DNA of 64,000 nucleotides from Bifidobacterium [indicum] DSM 20214 = LMG 11587 (GCF_000706765.1 NZ_CP006018.1:558001-622000); one strand, 5' to 3'. Numbered from the stretch's first letter, positions 55,665 through 64,000 are shown. Notes: a model not told the origin generated them from the sequence alone. Made by a program: numbers and translations.

Positions 55665-57269
55665 TCATCCCCGGGGTGTGCCTGTGGCACCCAGATCATG
55701 GCTGCGGGTTCCCAGGAGGCGTGCCACGATCCGGTCATCGCCCTCGTAGGGGATCTGCTGGTGACCAACCTTGATCCAGCGCTCCTCGCCCTTGCCGATG
55801 ACCAGGATGACCTGGAACCCGGTGCCGTCGCCCGCCCCCTCCTGGATGGCCGTGGTGATGGCCTGGGTCCTGTCGAGGATGATCGAGACGTCCAGATCGG
55901 GATTGGTCACATAGCCCAGCATTTGCCGGCAGATGCGGTCGGCTCCTTCCGTGCCTTCATCGTCGCCGGTGATGATGAGCCGATCCACCCTGTTCTGGGC
56001 GGCCTGGACGATTCCCTGGCGGCGGTCGATGGCCTTGTCGCCCGCTGAGCCGGAGACCAGGGTGACAGCCGGGTTGCGGTTGCCGAACTGCTCATCCACG
56101 AAGTCCAGGAGGGCCTTGACCGAAGCCTGGTTATGGGCGTAATCCACATAAGCCACCCGATTGCCGGAGGCAAAGTGTTCCATCCTTCCGGCGATTCTGA
56201 CTTCCTCCATGGCCTTCAGGGCCTCCTGGTCGGGTTTCAGGCCGAGAGCCTGAACCATGGCCAAGGCGGCACACGCATTCAGGGCATTGAAGTCCCCGTC
56301 CATGGACGGATTGATCGCAGTCATGGGACCCGAGGCCGGTCCAATCAAATAGGAGTCCGCCGGGCCATCCTCGTGACGTTCCCCGAGCCGGACCAGGAAA
56401 TCCGCATCCTGTCGCGGCCGGGATCCCGCCTCGGTTCTGTCCATGCCGAAGGTGGTCAACGGTGTGCCTGCGGCTGCCGCATCCTGCCTGATCAGGTCGG
56501 CATGGGCGCAGTCGGCCCCCAGGACCAGTTTCCTGGAGTTGTAGGTGAGCTGACGCTTGCAGAACAGGTAGTCTTCGAAGGTGGGATGCTCAATGGGGCT
56601 GATGTGGTCAGGGGAGACGTTGAGGAATGCGCCCAGGTCGAAGGTCAACCCATAGACCCTGTCCACCTTGTAGGCCTGGGAGGAGACCTCCATGACCATG
56701 TAGCGCATGCCGGCATCCACGGCCTGCCGCATCATCCGGAAGAGGTCCAGGGACTCCGGGGTCGTCAGTTCGGACTCCCGGTAGTGCTGCCCGTCCAGGC
56801 AGTTGTCGACGGATGAAAGGAGGGCCGCCCGTCCGCCCGAAAGCTGGTTGAGCATACTCTGGAGGAAGTAGGCGGTGGTCGTCTTCCCCTTGGTTCCGGT
56901 GATGCCGACCAGGGTGAGGTCATCCTGCGGGTATCCGTAGTGGGCCGCAGCCAGGAGGCTCATGGCCTTGCGCACGTCGGAAACGATGATGCCCGGGGCC
57001 TGGCACCGTTCGGACAGGTCAGTCTCGGCCACATAGGCAGCCATCCCGGCCTGGTCGCATCCGTCCAGGTATTCGGGCTTGAAATTCCCCTTGCAGAAGA
57101 GGAGACTGCCCTGTTCCACCTGGCGGGTGTCGTAGGTCAGCGTCTTGAACTCGGCAGGCTCGCCGTCCTGGTTCGGAGCATCCAGGGACCAGTCCCCGCC
57201 CTGAATCACCTCGCGGAGCAGGTGGTGCCTGCCCAGCAGATCCAGTGCGGAAGTCATCGTCAGAGCCAT
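55665..57269 (-). CDS. murE: UDP-MurNAc-tripeptide synthetase MurE, probably L-lysine (or ornithine) type
   Basis: Adds the third amino acid to the wall stem peptide. The 534-aa enzyme is intact: N-terminal TLTYDTRQVEQGSLLFCKGNF, ATP loop GITGTKGKTTTAYF (from residue 122), TPESLDL, the carbamylated-lysine segment DYLFCKRQL, and the C-terminal domain. Where DAP-type enzymes carry DNPR it has DDEGTEG (436-442), which argues against meso-DAP. The FCKGNFKPEYL segment resembles Firmicutes lysine-type MurE. ATG 57269 has GAAGGGAGAG upstream. TAGACT (57349-57354, minus) is a weak -10 candidate. Confidence 0.9.
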   Translation of the reverse strand: MALTMTSALDLLGRHHLLREVIQGGDWSLDAPNQDGEPAEFKTLTYDTRQVEQGSLLFCKGNFKPEYLDGCDQAGMAAYVAETDLSERCQAPGIIVSDVRKAMSLLAAAHYGYPQDDLTLVGITGTKGKTTTAYFLQSMLNQLSGGRAALLSSVDNCLDGQHYRESELTTPESLDLFRMMRQAVDAGMRYMVMEVSSQAYKVDRVYGLTFDLGAFLNVSPDHISPIEHPTFEDYLFCKRQLTYNSRKLVLGADCAHADLIRQDAAAAGTPLTTFGMDRTEAGSRPRQDADFLVRLGERHEDGPADSYLIGPASGPMTAINPSMDGDFNALNACAALAMVQALGLKPDQEALKAMEEVRIAGRMEHFASGNRVAYVDYAHNQASVKALLDFVDEQFGNRNPAVTLVSGSAGDKAIDRRQGIVQAAQNRVDRLIITGDDEGTEGADRICRQMLGYVTNPDLDVSIILDRTQAITTAIQEGAGDGTGFQVILVIGKGEERWIKVGHQQIPYEGDDRIVARLLGTRSHDLGATGTPRG

Positions 57270-57435
57270 GCCGTCTCTCCCTTCACCCATTGGGAATCTG
57301 GTCGATTGTGCCGGTAGGCGGGAATGCCATGGGCGCGACCAGAAGCCAAGTCTATATCGGCAAGGGACGGAAATCTCCTGGCGGGGCATCGCCTTGACCG
57401 AATGGACAAAAGCCCCGGGCGGGGGAGGGGAGGTT

Positions 57436-58191
57436 TCAGAACCAGGTATCGATTGCCGGGCGGCTTCCCTTTGAGGCGAGCCATTCGTTGAACTGCTCCA
57501 GCCAGGTTCTGTGCGCATCACGCTGCCAGTCCATGAGCTTGCCCAGGGTGATGCTGCCTACCTGCGGATAAAGGGTCGTCATAGGCTCGATCAGATCCAC
57601 CGAGGCCACCGTGTCGGTGGTTGCGTCGTGGAAATCCCCATGAGGAACGACCCCGTAGTATTCGGTCGTATAGGTCAGGGTCCGCCGCCCGGAGCGGTGC
57701 GAAATGGCCCTGTCGATGACCAGCGGATCGACCACCAGGAGCTCCCTCTCGGGCATTGGTTCCATCCTGCCTGAGCACCATTGGCGAATGTCGCCGTTGA
57801 GCATACGTACATCGAAGGGGGCATTGTAGGCCAGGAGCGGTATGTGCTTGCTCTGGGCCGTCATGATCAACCCGGCGATCTGCTCTATCGACTCGGCGGG
57901 TTCACTTCCGTTCGCGGCCAGGTACTCGTCGGTGAAGCCATTGACCCGGCTGGCTCCCTCGCTGATATGCCGGCCTGGGTTGATGATCCACTCGGCCACG
58001 GCATCACCCTCATACCCTGTTCGGGGGTTACGCAGTACCAGGCTGGCCGATACGATGTTGTCCCGATTGGGGCTGGTGCCCGTGGTCTCCGTGTCGAAAC
58101 CCAGGAGCCAGGACTGGTCAAGCCTGGTCGTCATATCCTGTTCAGGCGCGGAGTCAAGCGCTTCGTGCAAGGCTGTAAGAACGGTGCTCAT
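57436..58191 (-). CDS. DEDD-family 3'-5' exonuclease (DnaQ-like)
   Basis: 251-aa exonuclease domain with the three Exo motifs: LLGFDTETTGTSP (Asp-Glu), YNAPFDVRMLN and HDATTDTVASVDL. The closest families are the DNA polymerase III epsilon-like and RNase T-like exonucleases; without a BRCT or UvrC domain its specific role is open. ATG 58191 has GAAGGGAAGG upstream. A short CCCC/GGGG hairpin with TTTT (57407-57425, minus) may end the transcript before murE. Confidence 0.85.
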   Translation of the reverse strand: MSTVLTALHEALDSAPEQDMTTRLDQSWLLGFDTETTGTSPNRDNIVSASLVLRNPRTGYEGDAVAEWIINPGRHISEGASRVNGFTDEYLAANGSEPAESIEQIAGLIMTAQSKHIPLLAYNAPFDVRMLNGDIRQWCSGRMEPMPERELLVVDPLVIDRAISHRSGRRTLTYTTEYYGVVPHGDFHDATTDTVASVDLIEPMTTLYPQVGSITLGKLMDWQRDAHRTWLEQFNEWLASKGSRPAIDTWF

Positions 58192-58310
58192 GGTTGCAAA
58201 CCTTCCCTTCAGGGAACATGGTAGCCGAGGGTCTTCTCGGTTGGGTAGTTTCTGCAAGGGGTACCCATGTCGTAACCCCGTACCGGTCGGCCGAATGGCA
58301 GAATGGAGGC

Positions 58311-59000
58311 GTGGCAGATCAACAAGAGCTCGAAGACAGGAAGCGTCGGTTCGAAGAGCTCGCCATGCCGGCTGTGGATGTGCTCTACCGTCAGGCCATG
58401 AGACTGACCAACAACCCCGATGATGCCCAGGACCTGGTGCAGGATACCTTCGAGCGGGGGTTCAAGGCCTTCGACAGGTTCGAGCCGGGCAGCAACTTCG
58501 AGGCATGGATGACCACGATTGAACGCAACGCCTACTTCAACCAGTATCACAAGGCCAAGCGCCGTCCCAAGCGGGCCAATGACTCGACCGGTGAGTACAA
58601 CGACTGGGATATCTACTCCGCATCGGAGCATGGCTCCGAGGGGCTCAAATCGGCGGAACAGGAATATCTGGAGACCTTCGCCCCCCAGGAGATCATGGCC
58701 GCCCTCGACCGGCTCAGCCCGGAGCGCAGGCGGGTCTTCATCGATGCCGCCATCGACGGGAAGAGCTATCAGCAGGTGGCGGATGAAGAGGGCATCAAGA
58801 TAGGCACGGTCATGAGCCGGCTGAACCGGGCCAGGTCCCAGCTCCGTCAGGAGTTGGAACGCTATGCCAAGGAGCGTGGATACGGATCTGGCGGGTCCAG
58901 GTCCGGTAAGGCCAGTCCGGGCAAGCCCTCAGCAGAACCTGGCGGCGAAGGTGCCGCCCGTCCTAGTATGAAGTCAGGGACAGCGACCAGGGGCCGCTGA
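58311..59000 (+). CDS. ECF sigma factor of the SigH/SigR group
   Basis: 229-aa sigma factor with region 2 (about 15-85, LYRQAMRLTNNPDDAQDLVQDTF, FKAFDRFEPGSNFEAWM) and region 4 (about 130-185, LSPERRRVFIDAAIDGKSYQQVADEEG, TVMSRLNRARSQL). The extra FExxxMPxxDxLYxxA N-terminus and region 2 resemble actinobacterial SigH/SigR, which respond to thiol oxidation. A Gly/Ser-rich 35-residue tail is unusual. GTG 58311 has GGAGG very close; ATG 58365 would cut into region 2. Confidence 0.88.
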   Translation: MADQQELEDRKRRFEELAMPAVDVLYRQAMRLTNNPDDAQDLVQDTFERGFKAFDRFEPGSNFEAWMTTIERNAYFNQYHKAKRRPKRANDSTGEYNDWDIYSASEHGSEGLKSAEQEYLETFAPQEIMAALDRLSPERRRVFIDAAIDGKSYQQVADEEGIKIGTVMSRLNRARSQLRQELERYAKERGYGSGGSRSGKASPGKPSAEPGGEGAARPSMKSGTATRGR

Positions 59001-59049
59001 ACAGGGAGCATGGAGTTCCCCGATACTGTTCAGGAAGCAGGGAATCGCG

Positions 59050-59340
59050 ATGGATAGACGCATTGAAGTGAGTCAGTACGTCTCTGACGACAGTCGTGGG
59101 ACCGTCAGCATCACCAGCGCCAGCCTGCATATTCACGATGAGACCCCTATGGCACCAGTGGATGATTGTTTCGACCCGGAGACCTGTTGCGATGAGCGGG
59201 AACGTCTCCTGATCGAGGAGTTGCGGGAGTATCTGCGTCCCCAGTCTGCGCCGGCCTGCCTGATTGACCGTCTACGCCGTATGTTCGACCAACTGGAGGA
59301 TGCTCCGGTGAAGGAAGGCGACACCGCCCGTCGGATTTAG
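59050..59340 (+). CDS. Small cysteine-bearing protein, possible anti-sigma factor
   Basis: 96-aa product directly downstream of the sigma gene (49 bases), where SigH/SigR operons carry the zinc anti-sigma RsrA/RshA. It has Cys40, Cys46, Cys47 and Cys70, and His27 and His29, and a helical part CDERERLLIEELREYL ... CLIDRLRRMFDQL reminiscent of RsrA. The canonical HxxxCxxC zinc motif is missing, so it is either a divergent anti-sigma factor or an unrelated protein. ATG 59050 has only a weak ribosome site. Confidence 0.6.
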   Translation: MDRRIEVSQYVSDDSRGTVSITSASLHIHDETPMAPVDDCFDPETCCDERERLLIEELREYLRPQSAPACLIDRLRRMFDQLEDAPVKEGDTARRI

Positions 59341-59433
59341 CCGATCCAGAGGCTCCCTTGGTGGTAGTGGGTCTTCGATGACCACACAGGTCCGGTTGCT
59401 TCCATGCAGGGAGGGTCCACATAAAAAGAACCC

Positions 59434-59457
59434 CGGTACCGATAGGTACCGGGGCCA
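59434..59457 (-). terminator. Intrinsic terminator of the bL37 gene
   Basis: Perfect 10-bp arms CCCCGGTACC and GGTACCGGGG around a GATA loop, with AAAAAGAA on the plus strand to the left, which is a TTCTTTTT tract on the minus strand. It stands four bases past the bL37 stop. Confidence 0.9.
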
Positions 59458-59461
59458 ACGA

Positions 59462-59536
59462 TCAGGTGTTCGGCCTCTTGCCGTGGTTGGCGGCCTTCTT
59501 GCGGCGATCCCTGCGCTTACGTCCGCGCATGCCCAT
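59462..59536 (-). CDS. 50S ribosomal protein bL37 (24 aa)
   Basis: A 24-codon gene: MGMRGRKRRDRRKKAANHGK followed by RPNT. This is nearly the same as the actinobacterial bL37 described from mycobacterial ribosomes, which begins MAKRGRKKR and ends NHGKRPNA. It belongs to the AURKAIP1/COX24 group and sits in the decoding-centre side of the intersubunit region in the mycobacterial structures. It has AAAGGAG 8 bases before the ATG and its own strong terminator, so it is an expressed single gene. Its size makes it easily missed. Confidence 0.88.
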   Translation of the reverse strand: MGMRGRKRRDRRKKAANHGKRPNT

Positions 59537-59631
59537 AATGGACTCCTTTGCTACTGATGGTCTTATAAGCCTTGTCGATTATCGCACACCGACTTGACCA
59601 TTCTCAGATTGTACCCGTCCCGGCTGCCGGT

Positions 59632-60597
59632 TCAGACCCGTTCCGCCCTGTACCCGATCTGGGTGGTATATACCGATGCCGGTTGGAGAACCACCAGATT
59701 CTCGCCGGTGCGGAAGGCGTTTGCATAGGCCGTCATGGGTTCCACGGCGACGCCGGCCGGCCGGAAGGAGGCATCGAAACCGGTGCCGGTGCAGACCTGC
59801 CAGGACGTAATGGTCTCGTCGCCCCAGAGCTGAATCCGGATCCCGTCGGGGCGGGTGAAGACGGCCGTGCAGGTTCCGTCACCGGCCCGGTCGACATCGG
59901 TCCAGGCATCATCGAAGGCCTGTCCCTCCAGGCTTGGGCCTTCCCTGAGATCCGTACGTCCCTCAACGGGCTCCTTGCCCTGGGGGAGGAGCCGGTCTGG
60001 GCTGGCGATGATATGGGTCCTGCACGGCAGGGAGAGGGAGCACCTGCCGTTGTCCTCCTGAATGGCATCACCCTTCCCGTTGGCCCCGTTGGCCAGCCAG
60101 GGATGGATTCCGAAGGCCCAGGGTGCAGCCTCATCGCCCATGTTGGTGGCCGTGGTGGTCATGGTCAGTCCACGGTCATCCAGGGTGTACGTGACGCCGA
60201 CCAGGACGTCGAAGGGGTAGGAGGCCAGGTCGGGTACACGCCAGACCAGGGTCACCGAGGACTCGCTGAGGCGCTCAAGCTTCCAGTAATAGCGGTATCC
60301 GAAACCGTGGATGGCGGTCCGCCTGCCGTGCTCGTCGATGGGCATGGAATAGGTCTTGCCCTGGAAGGTGTACTCCCCGTCCTCGATCCGGTTGGGATAG
60401 GGGACCAGCACGCATCCGTTGGAGCAGGGGACAAGTCCGTCGGGCTCGAAGGACGCAATCAGATCCTGGTCCTGGTACCTCAGTACACGCAGGGTGGCTC
60501 CAAGCTCGGTCACCACTGCCGAGTAATCCCCATGGTGAATGCAGTATTGCTGACCTGTACGCGGCATTGCCTGGCCTGCCATCTCACTGTTATGCAT
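59632..60597 (-). CDS. Aldose 1-epimerase family protein
   Basis: 321-aa mutarotase-fold protein, expected to interconvert anomers of free or phosphorylated sugars. The region PWAFGIHPWLANG contains the catalytic His, and the C-terminal VAVEPMTAYANAF contains the catalytic Glu; the N-terminal ELGATLRVLRYQDQDLIASF is typical. Whether the substrate is galactose/glucose (GalM) or a hexose phosphate is not clear. ATG 60597 has GGAAG upstream; the frame continues open to 60711 without family resemblance. Confidence 0.88.
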   Translation of the reverse strand: MHNSEMAGQAMPRTGQQYCIHHGDYSAVVTELGATLRVLRYQDQDLIASFEPDGLVPCSNGCVLVPYPNRIEDGEYTFQGKTYSMPIDEHGRRTAIHGFGYRYYWKLERLSESSVTLVWRVPDLASYPFDVLVGVTYTLDDRGLTMTTTATNMGDEAAPWAFGIHPWLANGANGKGDAIQEDNGRCSLSLPCRTHIIASPDRLLPQGKEPVEGRTDLREGPSLEGQAFDDAWTDVDRAGDGTCTAVFTRPDGIRIQLWGDETITSWQVCTGTGFDASFRPAGVAVEPMTAYANAFRTGENLVVLQPASVYTTQIGYRAERV

Positions 60598-60847
60598 AGC
60601 TTCACTTCCGTAGTGTTTGCGACTTTCCCTCACAATCCTACCTGGTGACACCCTTCTTGGGGTTCTTGGTGAAAGAGTGGCTCCCCGCATGGCAGGGAGG
60701 GGTCGGACCACCTACCATGTGCTTGTACCGGAAGTCGCACCCGGGCGATCGGTTCAGGCCTATCGGCCAGGGTGTGGCCCGGGAGTAGTCGTTGCCCGAC
60801 CCTTGGTTCGGGTAAGGGTGTGATTGCGGTTCTGTAAGGAGTCTTCA

Positions 60848-62005
60848 GTGTCAGGGTTCAGAGCAACCGGCGTCGGGCAGGTCTTGGATCAGTCCGATAC
60901 CCAGGCCCTCCGGGACGACCGGGAGGTCATCCTCGCCGACCCCAGGGGGTTCTGTGCCGGAGTTGACCGGGCCATCCAGACCGTGGAGACCATCCTGGAC
61001 GCCTGGACTCCGCCTGACGGGGAGGCCGATGATGCCGACCTGCCGCCGGTCTATGTGAGACGCCAGATTGTGCACAACCGTCACGTGGTCGAAGACCTTT
61101 CCGACCGCGGGGCCGTTTTCGTCGACGAGCTGGACCAGATTCCCGACCGTGCCGTCCGGGCCGGGGTGCCTGTGGTCTTCTCGGCCCACGGCATTGCACC
61201 TGCGGTCCAGGACGAGGCCCGGAGGCGGGGGATGGAGGTGGTCGATGCAAGCTGCCCCCTGGTCAGCAAAGTGCACCGGGAGGTCCATCGTTTCGTCCGT
61301 GACGGGTACCAGATCGTGTATATCGGCCATCGCGGCCATGATGAGGCCATCGGCGTGGTGGGCGAGGCTCCGGAGCACGTTCACCTGATCGAGCATGAGG
61401 CCGATGTTGATGGGCTTGACTTCACCTCGGAGACCAAGCTGGTCATGCTGACCCAGACCACGCTGAGTCTGGATGAGACCGCCGATATCGTTGCGGCCCT
61501 TCATCGCCGTTTTCCCTGGATCGAAGAGCCTCCCGGGTCTGATATCTGCTATGCCACCCAGAACAGGCAACATGCCGTCAAGCTGGTGGCCGGGCATGCC
61601 GACTGTGTGGTCATCGTCGGGTCTGCAAACTCCTCGAATTCGGTCAGGCTGGTCGAAGTTGCGCAGGACGTGCTCAATGAACGGTTCGCCGCCGGTGATG
61701 CAGGTGCCGAGGGTTCCGGACCGGGGCGGGCGCATCGGGTCGATGATGCCAGTGATCTGGACCCCTCCTGGTTCCGGGGGGTCACCAAGGTCGGACTCTC
61801 ATCGGGCGCGTCGGTTCCCGAAGACCTGGTCCAGGGTGTCTTGGATGCCTTGGCGGGATGGGGCTACGGGAGGGTCTCCTACGCGGAGACCATCAAGGAG
61901 ACCATGCACTTTGTTCTGCCCTCGGCCTTGCGTTCTCGGGGTGCATCCGGCAACAGGAAGACAGGGGCTTCGTCTCCCGCCTCAGCCACGGAGCGGCGGG
62001 ACTGA
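60848..62005 (+). CDS. ispH: 4-hydroxy-3-methylbut-2-enyl diphosphate reductase
   Basis: Last step of the MEP isoprenoid pathway; makes IPP and DMAPP using a 4Fe-4S cluster. The 385-aa protein has all three cluster cysteines: Cys36 (GFCAGVDRA), Cys136 (DASCPLVSKVH) and Cys234 (DICYATQNRQ), plus HGIAP and the SxN motif GSANSSNSVRL. It is longer than the usual 310-340 because of an Asp/Gly-rich insertion near residue 285 and a polar C-terminal tail. GTG 60848 has TAAGGAG 6 bases upstream. It supplies undecaprenyl precursors for the wall pathway. Confidence 0.95.
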   Translation: MSGFRATGVGQVLDQSDTQALRDDREVILADPRGFCAGVDRAIQTVETILDAWTPPDGEADDADLPPVYVRRQIVHNRHVVEDLSDRGAVFVDELDQIPDRAVRAGVPVVFSAHGIAPAVQDEARRRGMEVVDASCPLVSKVHREVHRFVRDGYQIVYIGHRGHDEAIGVVGEAPEHVHLIEHEADVDGLDFTSETKLVMLTQTTLSLDETADIVAALHRRFPWIEEPPGSDICYATQNRQHAVKLVAGHADCVVIVGSANSSNSVRLVEVAQDVLNERFAAGDAGAEGSGPGRAHRVDDASDLDPSWFRGVTKVGLSSGASVPEDLVQGVLDALAGWGYGRVSYAETIKETMHFVLPSALRSRGASGNRKTGASSPASATERRD

Positions 62006-62173
62006 TTCCCGTTTCCGATGTGCCCGTGCCTTTCGGGAGTGGATGATTCCCGGCACTTCAGCCTTTCAGCTCGTTCCCCGCTCTTACGGTTCTGTGCTTG
62101 ACGACCCCAGGTCAGGTTATCCTTGGGTCTGTTCCATCGGGCGATGTCAAGAGGAAGAAAGGTTGGTGGCCCC

Positions 62174-62773
62174 ATGATGCAGGCAATCAACGCCTGGCTG
62201 CTTGCCGCCGTTTCCGGCGGATGGGGTCTCTGGTCCCTTTTCCTGGCGGCCTTCCTTGATGCCCTGATCATCCCCATTCCCACCGAGCTGGTGGTGCTGG
62301 CCACGGCCACGGCTTTCAGGGCGGGCGGATCCCCCCTGCCCATCTGGGTGATCCTGGTCTGCGTCCTGGCCTTCACCCTCGGGGATGTCTGCACCTATTG
62401 GCTGGGCAGACTGGTGCCATTACGACAGATCGTCTTCTTCCGGGGTGCAGCCGGAAAGGCCGTGATTTCATGGGCTCACAGGGCTTTTGAGCGCGGGGGA
62501 GGGTTCTTCACCGTGGCCTCCCGGTTCGTGCCTGCTGGGCGTACCATCATCAACCTGACCGCAGGTGCGGCCCACTACCCGCTGAGCCGATACATCCCCC
62601 TGTCGGCCCTGGCCGGAGGCCTCTGGGGCATATACATGTGGACACTTGGTTATCTGGCCTCCGCCTGGCTTGCCAATAACCCCCTGACCGTGATGGCCCT
62701 GGGTTTCCTGGTTGGTATGGTGGTCGGCTTTCTTTGCGACATACTCATGAAAACCGTTTCGCGTTCTCGTTGA
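62174..62773 (+). CDS. DedA family membrane protein
   Basis: 199-aa integral membrane protein with about five membrane segments. The DedA signature is present: FLAAFLDALIIPIPTELVVLATA near the N-terminus and FFTVASRFVPAGRTIINLTAGAAHYPL, with the conserved acidic Glu and the Arg residues of the SRFVPAGR motif. Members act as undecaprenyl-phosphate or phosphatidylethanolamine flippases, which would fit a wall-synthesis role, but the substrate cannot be read. ATG 62174 follows AAAGG at spacing 12; ATG 62177 is an alternative. Confidence 0.88.
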   Translation: MMQAINAWLLAAVSGGWGLWSLFLAAFLDALIIPIPTELVVLATATAFRAGGSPLPIWVILVCVLAFTLGDVCTYWLGRLVPLRQIVFFRGAAGKAVISWAHRAFERGGGFFTVASRFVPAGRTIINLTAGAAHYPLSRYIPLSALAGGLWGIYMWTLGYLASAWLANNPLTVMALGFLVGMVVGFLCDILMKTVSRSR

Positions 62774-62793
62774 GGAGACGGTCTCTGGGCATG

Positions 62794-62829
62794 AAAAAGG
62801 GGCCACCCCCCGATTGGAGGAGTGGCCCC
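62794..62829 (-). terminator. Intrinsic terminator of gap
   Basis: Perfect arms GGGGCCAC (62799-62806) and GTGGCCCC (62822-62829), with AAAAA at 62794-62798, which is TTTTT after the stem on the minus strand. It may also stop dedA on the plus strand. Confidence 0.85.
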
Positions 62830-62856
62830 GGACTATTCACCGCATCGGAATGATGC

Positions 62857-63912
62857 TCACTCGCCCAGCTCGGCGAAGTAGAGCAGGGTGCGAATCATGT
62901 TGCTGGTGAAGCCGTACTCGTTGTCGTAGAAGGCAACGGTGCGGACCAGCTGGTCATCGCCGTGGGTGTTGACATCGGTCTGGGTGGCATCGAAGATACC
63001 GCCGTGGGTATCGCCGATGACATCGGAGGAGACGATGCCCTCATCGTTGTAGCCGTAGTACTCGGTGCCCTCGAAGGCCTTCTTGGCGACCTCGTTGATC
63101 TGGTCGATGGTGACCTTCTTGTTGAGGACGGTGGTCAGCTCGGTGACGGAGCCGGAGGGGACGGCCACGCGCTGGGCATGTCCCTGCAGCTTGCCGTCCA
63201 CGGTGGGGACGACCTTGCCGATGGCCTTGGCGGCACCGGTGGAGTGCTCGATGGTGTTGATGGCGGCTGCACGGGTGCCACGGGGCTTGCTGCCCTTGGG
63301 GCCGTCCAGGAGCATCTGGGAGCCGGTGTAGGCGTGGATGGTGGTCATGTAGCCGATGCGGATGCCGAAGTTGTCATCCAGCATCTTGACCATGGCGGCC
63401 ATGGAGCCCGTGGTGCAGGAACCGGCGGAGATGATCTTGTCGGAAGCCTTGAGGATGTCCTGGTTGACACCGAAGACCACGGTGGGGGTGGTGTCGTCCT
63501 TGGCGGGAGCGGAGATGAGGACCTTCTTGGCTCCGGCGTTCAGGTGGGCCTGGGACTTCTCGGCGGAGGTGTAGAAGCCGGTGCACTCGAGCACGTAGTC
63601 CACTCCGTCGTTCTTGACCCACGGGATGTTGTTGGCGTCCTTCTCGGCATACACGGGGTATTCCTTGCCGTCCACCACGATGGCGGTGTCGGTGGCGGAA
63701 ACCTCGACCGGGGTGCCGTCGTCATGACGGAAGTTGCCCTGGGTGCTGTCGTACTTGAGCAGGTAGGCCAGAATCGACGGGGTGGTCAGATCGTTGATGG
63801 CTGCCACCTCGATCTCGGAGGCGTCGCCGCCACGGGCCTGCAGCTCGAAGATGCGACGGAAAGCCAGACGACCGATACGACCGAAGCCGTTGATGCCAAT
63901 CTTTACTGTCAT
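62857..63912 (-). CDS. gap: Glyceraldehyde-3-phosphate dehydrogenase, type I
   Basis: NAD-dependent oxidation of glyceraldehyde 3-phosphate, the central energy step of the bifid shunt. The 351-aa protein has the Rossmann motif [14 protein letters not shown], the active cysteine in [13 protein letters not shown] (Cys166), the catalytic His in [10 protein letters not shown] and the C-terminal [14 protein letters not shown] 63912 has AAGGGAG about 7 bases upstream. The upstream frame to 63987 is non-coding. Its promoter is within the last 88 bases of the window; no hexamers are obvious. Confidence 0.97.
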   Translation of the reverse strand: MTVKIGINGFGRIGRLAFRRIFELQARGGDASEIEVAAINDLTTPSILAYLLKYDSTQGNFRHDDGTPVEVSATDTAIVVDGKEYPVYAEKDANNIPWVKNDGVDYVLECTGFYTSAEKSQAHLNAGAKKVLISAPAKDDTTPTVVFGVNQDILKASDKIISAGSCTTGSMAAMVKMLDDNFGIRIGYMTTIHAYTGSQMLLDGPKGSKPRGTRAAAINTIEHSTGAAKAIGKVVPTVDGKLQGHAQRVAVPSGSVTELTTVLNKKVTIDQINEVAKKAFEGTEYYGYNDEGIVSSDVIGDTHGGIFDATQTDVNTHGDDQLVRTVAFYDNEYGFTSNMIRTLLYFAELGE

Positions 63913-64000
63913 TGATTTCTCCCTTGGAGACCGGCCGTATACAGAACAAGTGACTCGGGACTGTACACGTCCACTTACTGATAACATCTCATACTTTAGT

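Noticed and set aside
62098-62123. TTGACG with TATCCT as a dedA promoter
   Set aside because: The spacer is only 14 bases, too short for a standard promoter.

Overview
The window is a gene-dense, GC-rich actinobacterial chromosome segment, most likely from Bifidobacterium. The grounds are the protein families and their order: a his cluster ending in a PriA-type isomerase and glnA; lexA divergent from a LysM gene followed by nrdR; a dcw cluster that ends at ftsQ without ftsZ; a bifidobacterial-type fructokinase and xylose locus; and FBP-type L-lactate dehydrogenase. The predicted L-Lys(or Orn)-D-Asp wall chemistry would fit several bifidobacteria, including bee-gut species, but the species cannot be fixed from this sequence. 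I found no rRNA or tRNA gene, insertion sequence, prophage or CRISPR array.

Layout. 1-1094: 3' end of dnaE. 1177-8136: histidine cluster hisD-hisC-hisB-unknown-hisH-priA, then a glutamine synthetase gene broken by a one-base frameshift near 7129. 8168-13961 (minus): rsmC-like methyltransferase, the DEAH helicase hrpA and a membrane-anchored, cysteine-rich lysozyme/hemagglutinin-like protein. 14103-18127 (plus): hflX, ldh and a cation-diffusion-facilitator exporter. 18244-20313: SOS module of lexA facing a LysM protein across three LexA boxes, then nrdR. 20391-22661 (minus): HelD/HelR-like RNA polymerase-associated ATPase. 23169-37599: division and cell wall cluster mraZ-rsmH-ftsL-ftsI-(degenerate murE)-murF-mraY-murD-ftsW-murG-murC-ftsQ, headed by a 10-bp-phased MraZ operator. 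37604-38560: dtd and a small gene, both apparently leaderless. 38742-45827: sugar region with fructokinase, a ROK regulator, xylA, xylB and a second ROK regulator. 45983-48082 (minus): aminopeptidase P and a Nudix hydrolase. 48380-53445: folC and smc. 53626-57269 (minus): murE, an ATP-grasp ligase and an aspartate racemase. 57436-59536: DEDD exonuclease, SigH/SigR-like sigma factor, a small cysteine-bearing protein and a 24-codon gene for ribosomal protein bL37. 59632-63912: aldose epimerase, ispH, a DedA protein and gap.

The most interesting story concerns the cell wall. The protein at the usual murE position of the dcw cluster has the MurE N-terminal fold but has lost the ATP-binding loop. 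An intact murE, with a lysine-type rather than DAP-type substrate motif, lies about 28 kb away in an operon with a likely D-aspartate ligase and an aspartate racemase. I read this as a module that makes D-Asp, builds an L-Lys(or Orn) stem and attaches a D-Asp cross-bridge, having displaced the ancestral murE. Other points are the LexA-controlled LysM protein (a candidate SOS division inhibitor like YneA/ChiZ), repeated leaderless promoters with a TANNNT box 6-7 nt before the start codon, and xylose operators overlapping a regulator promoter.
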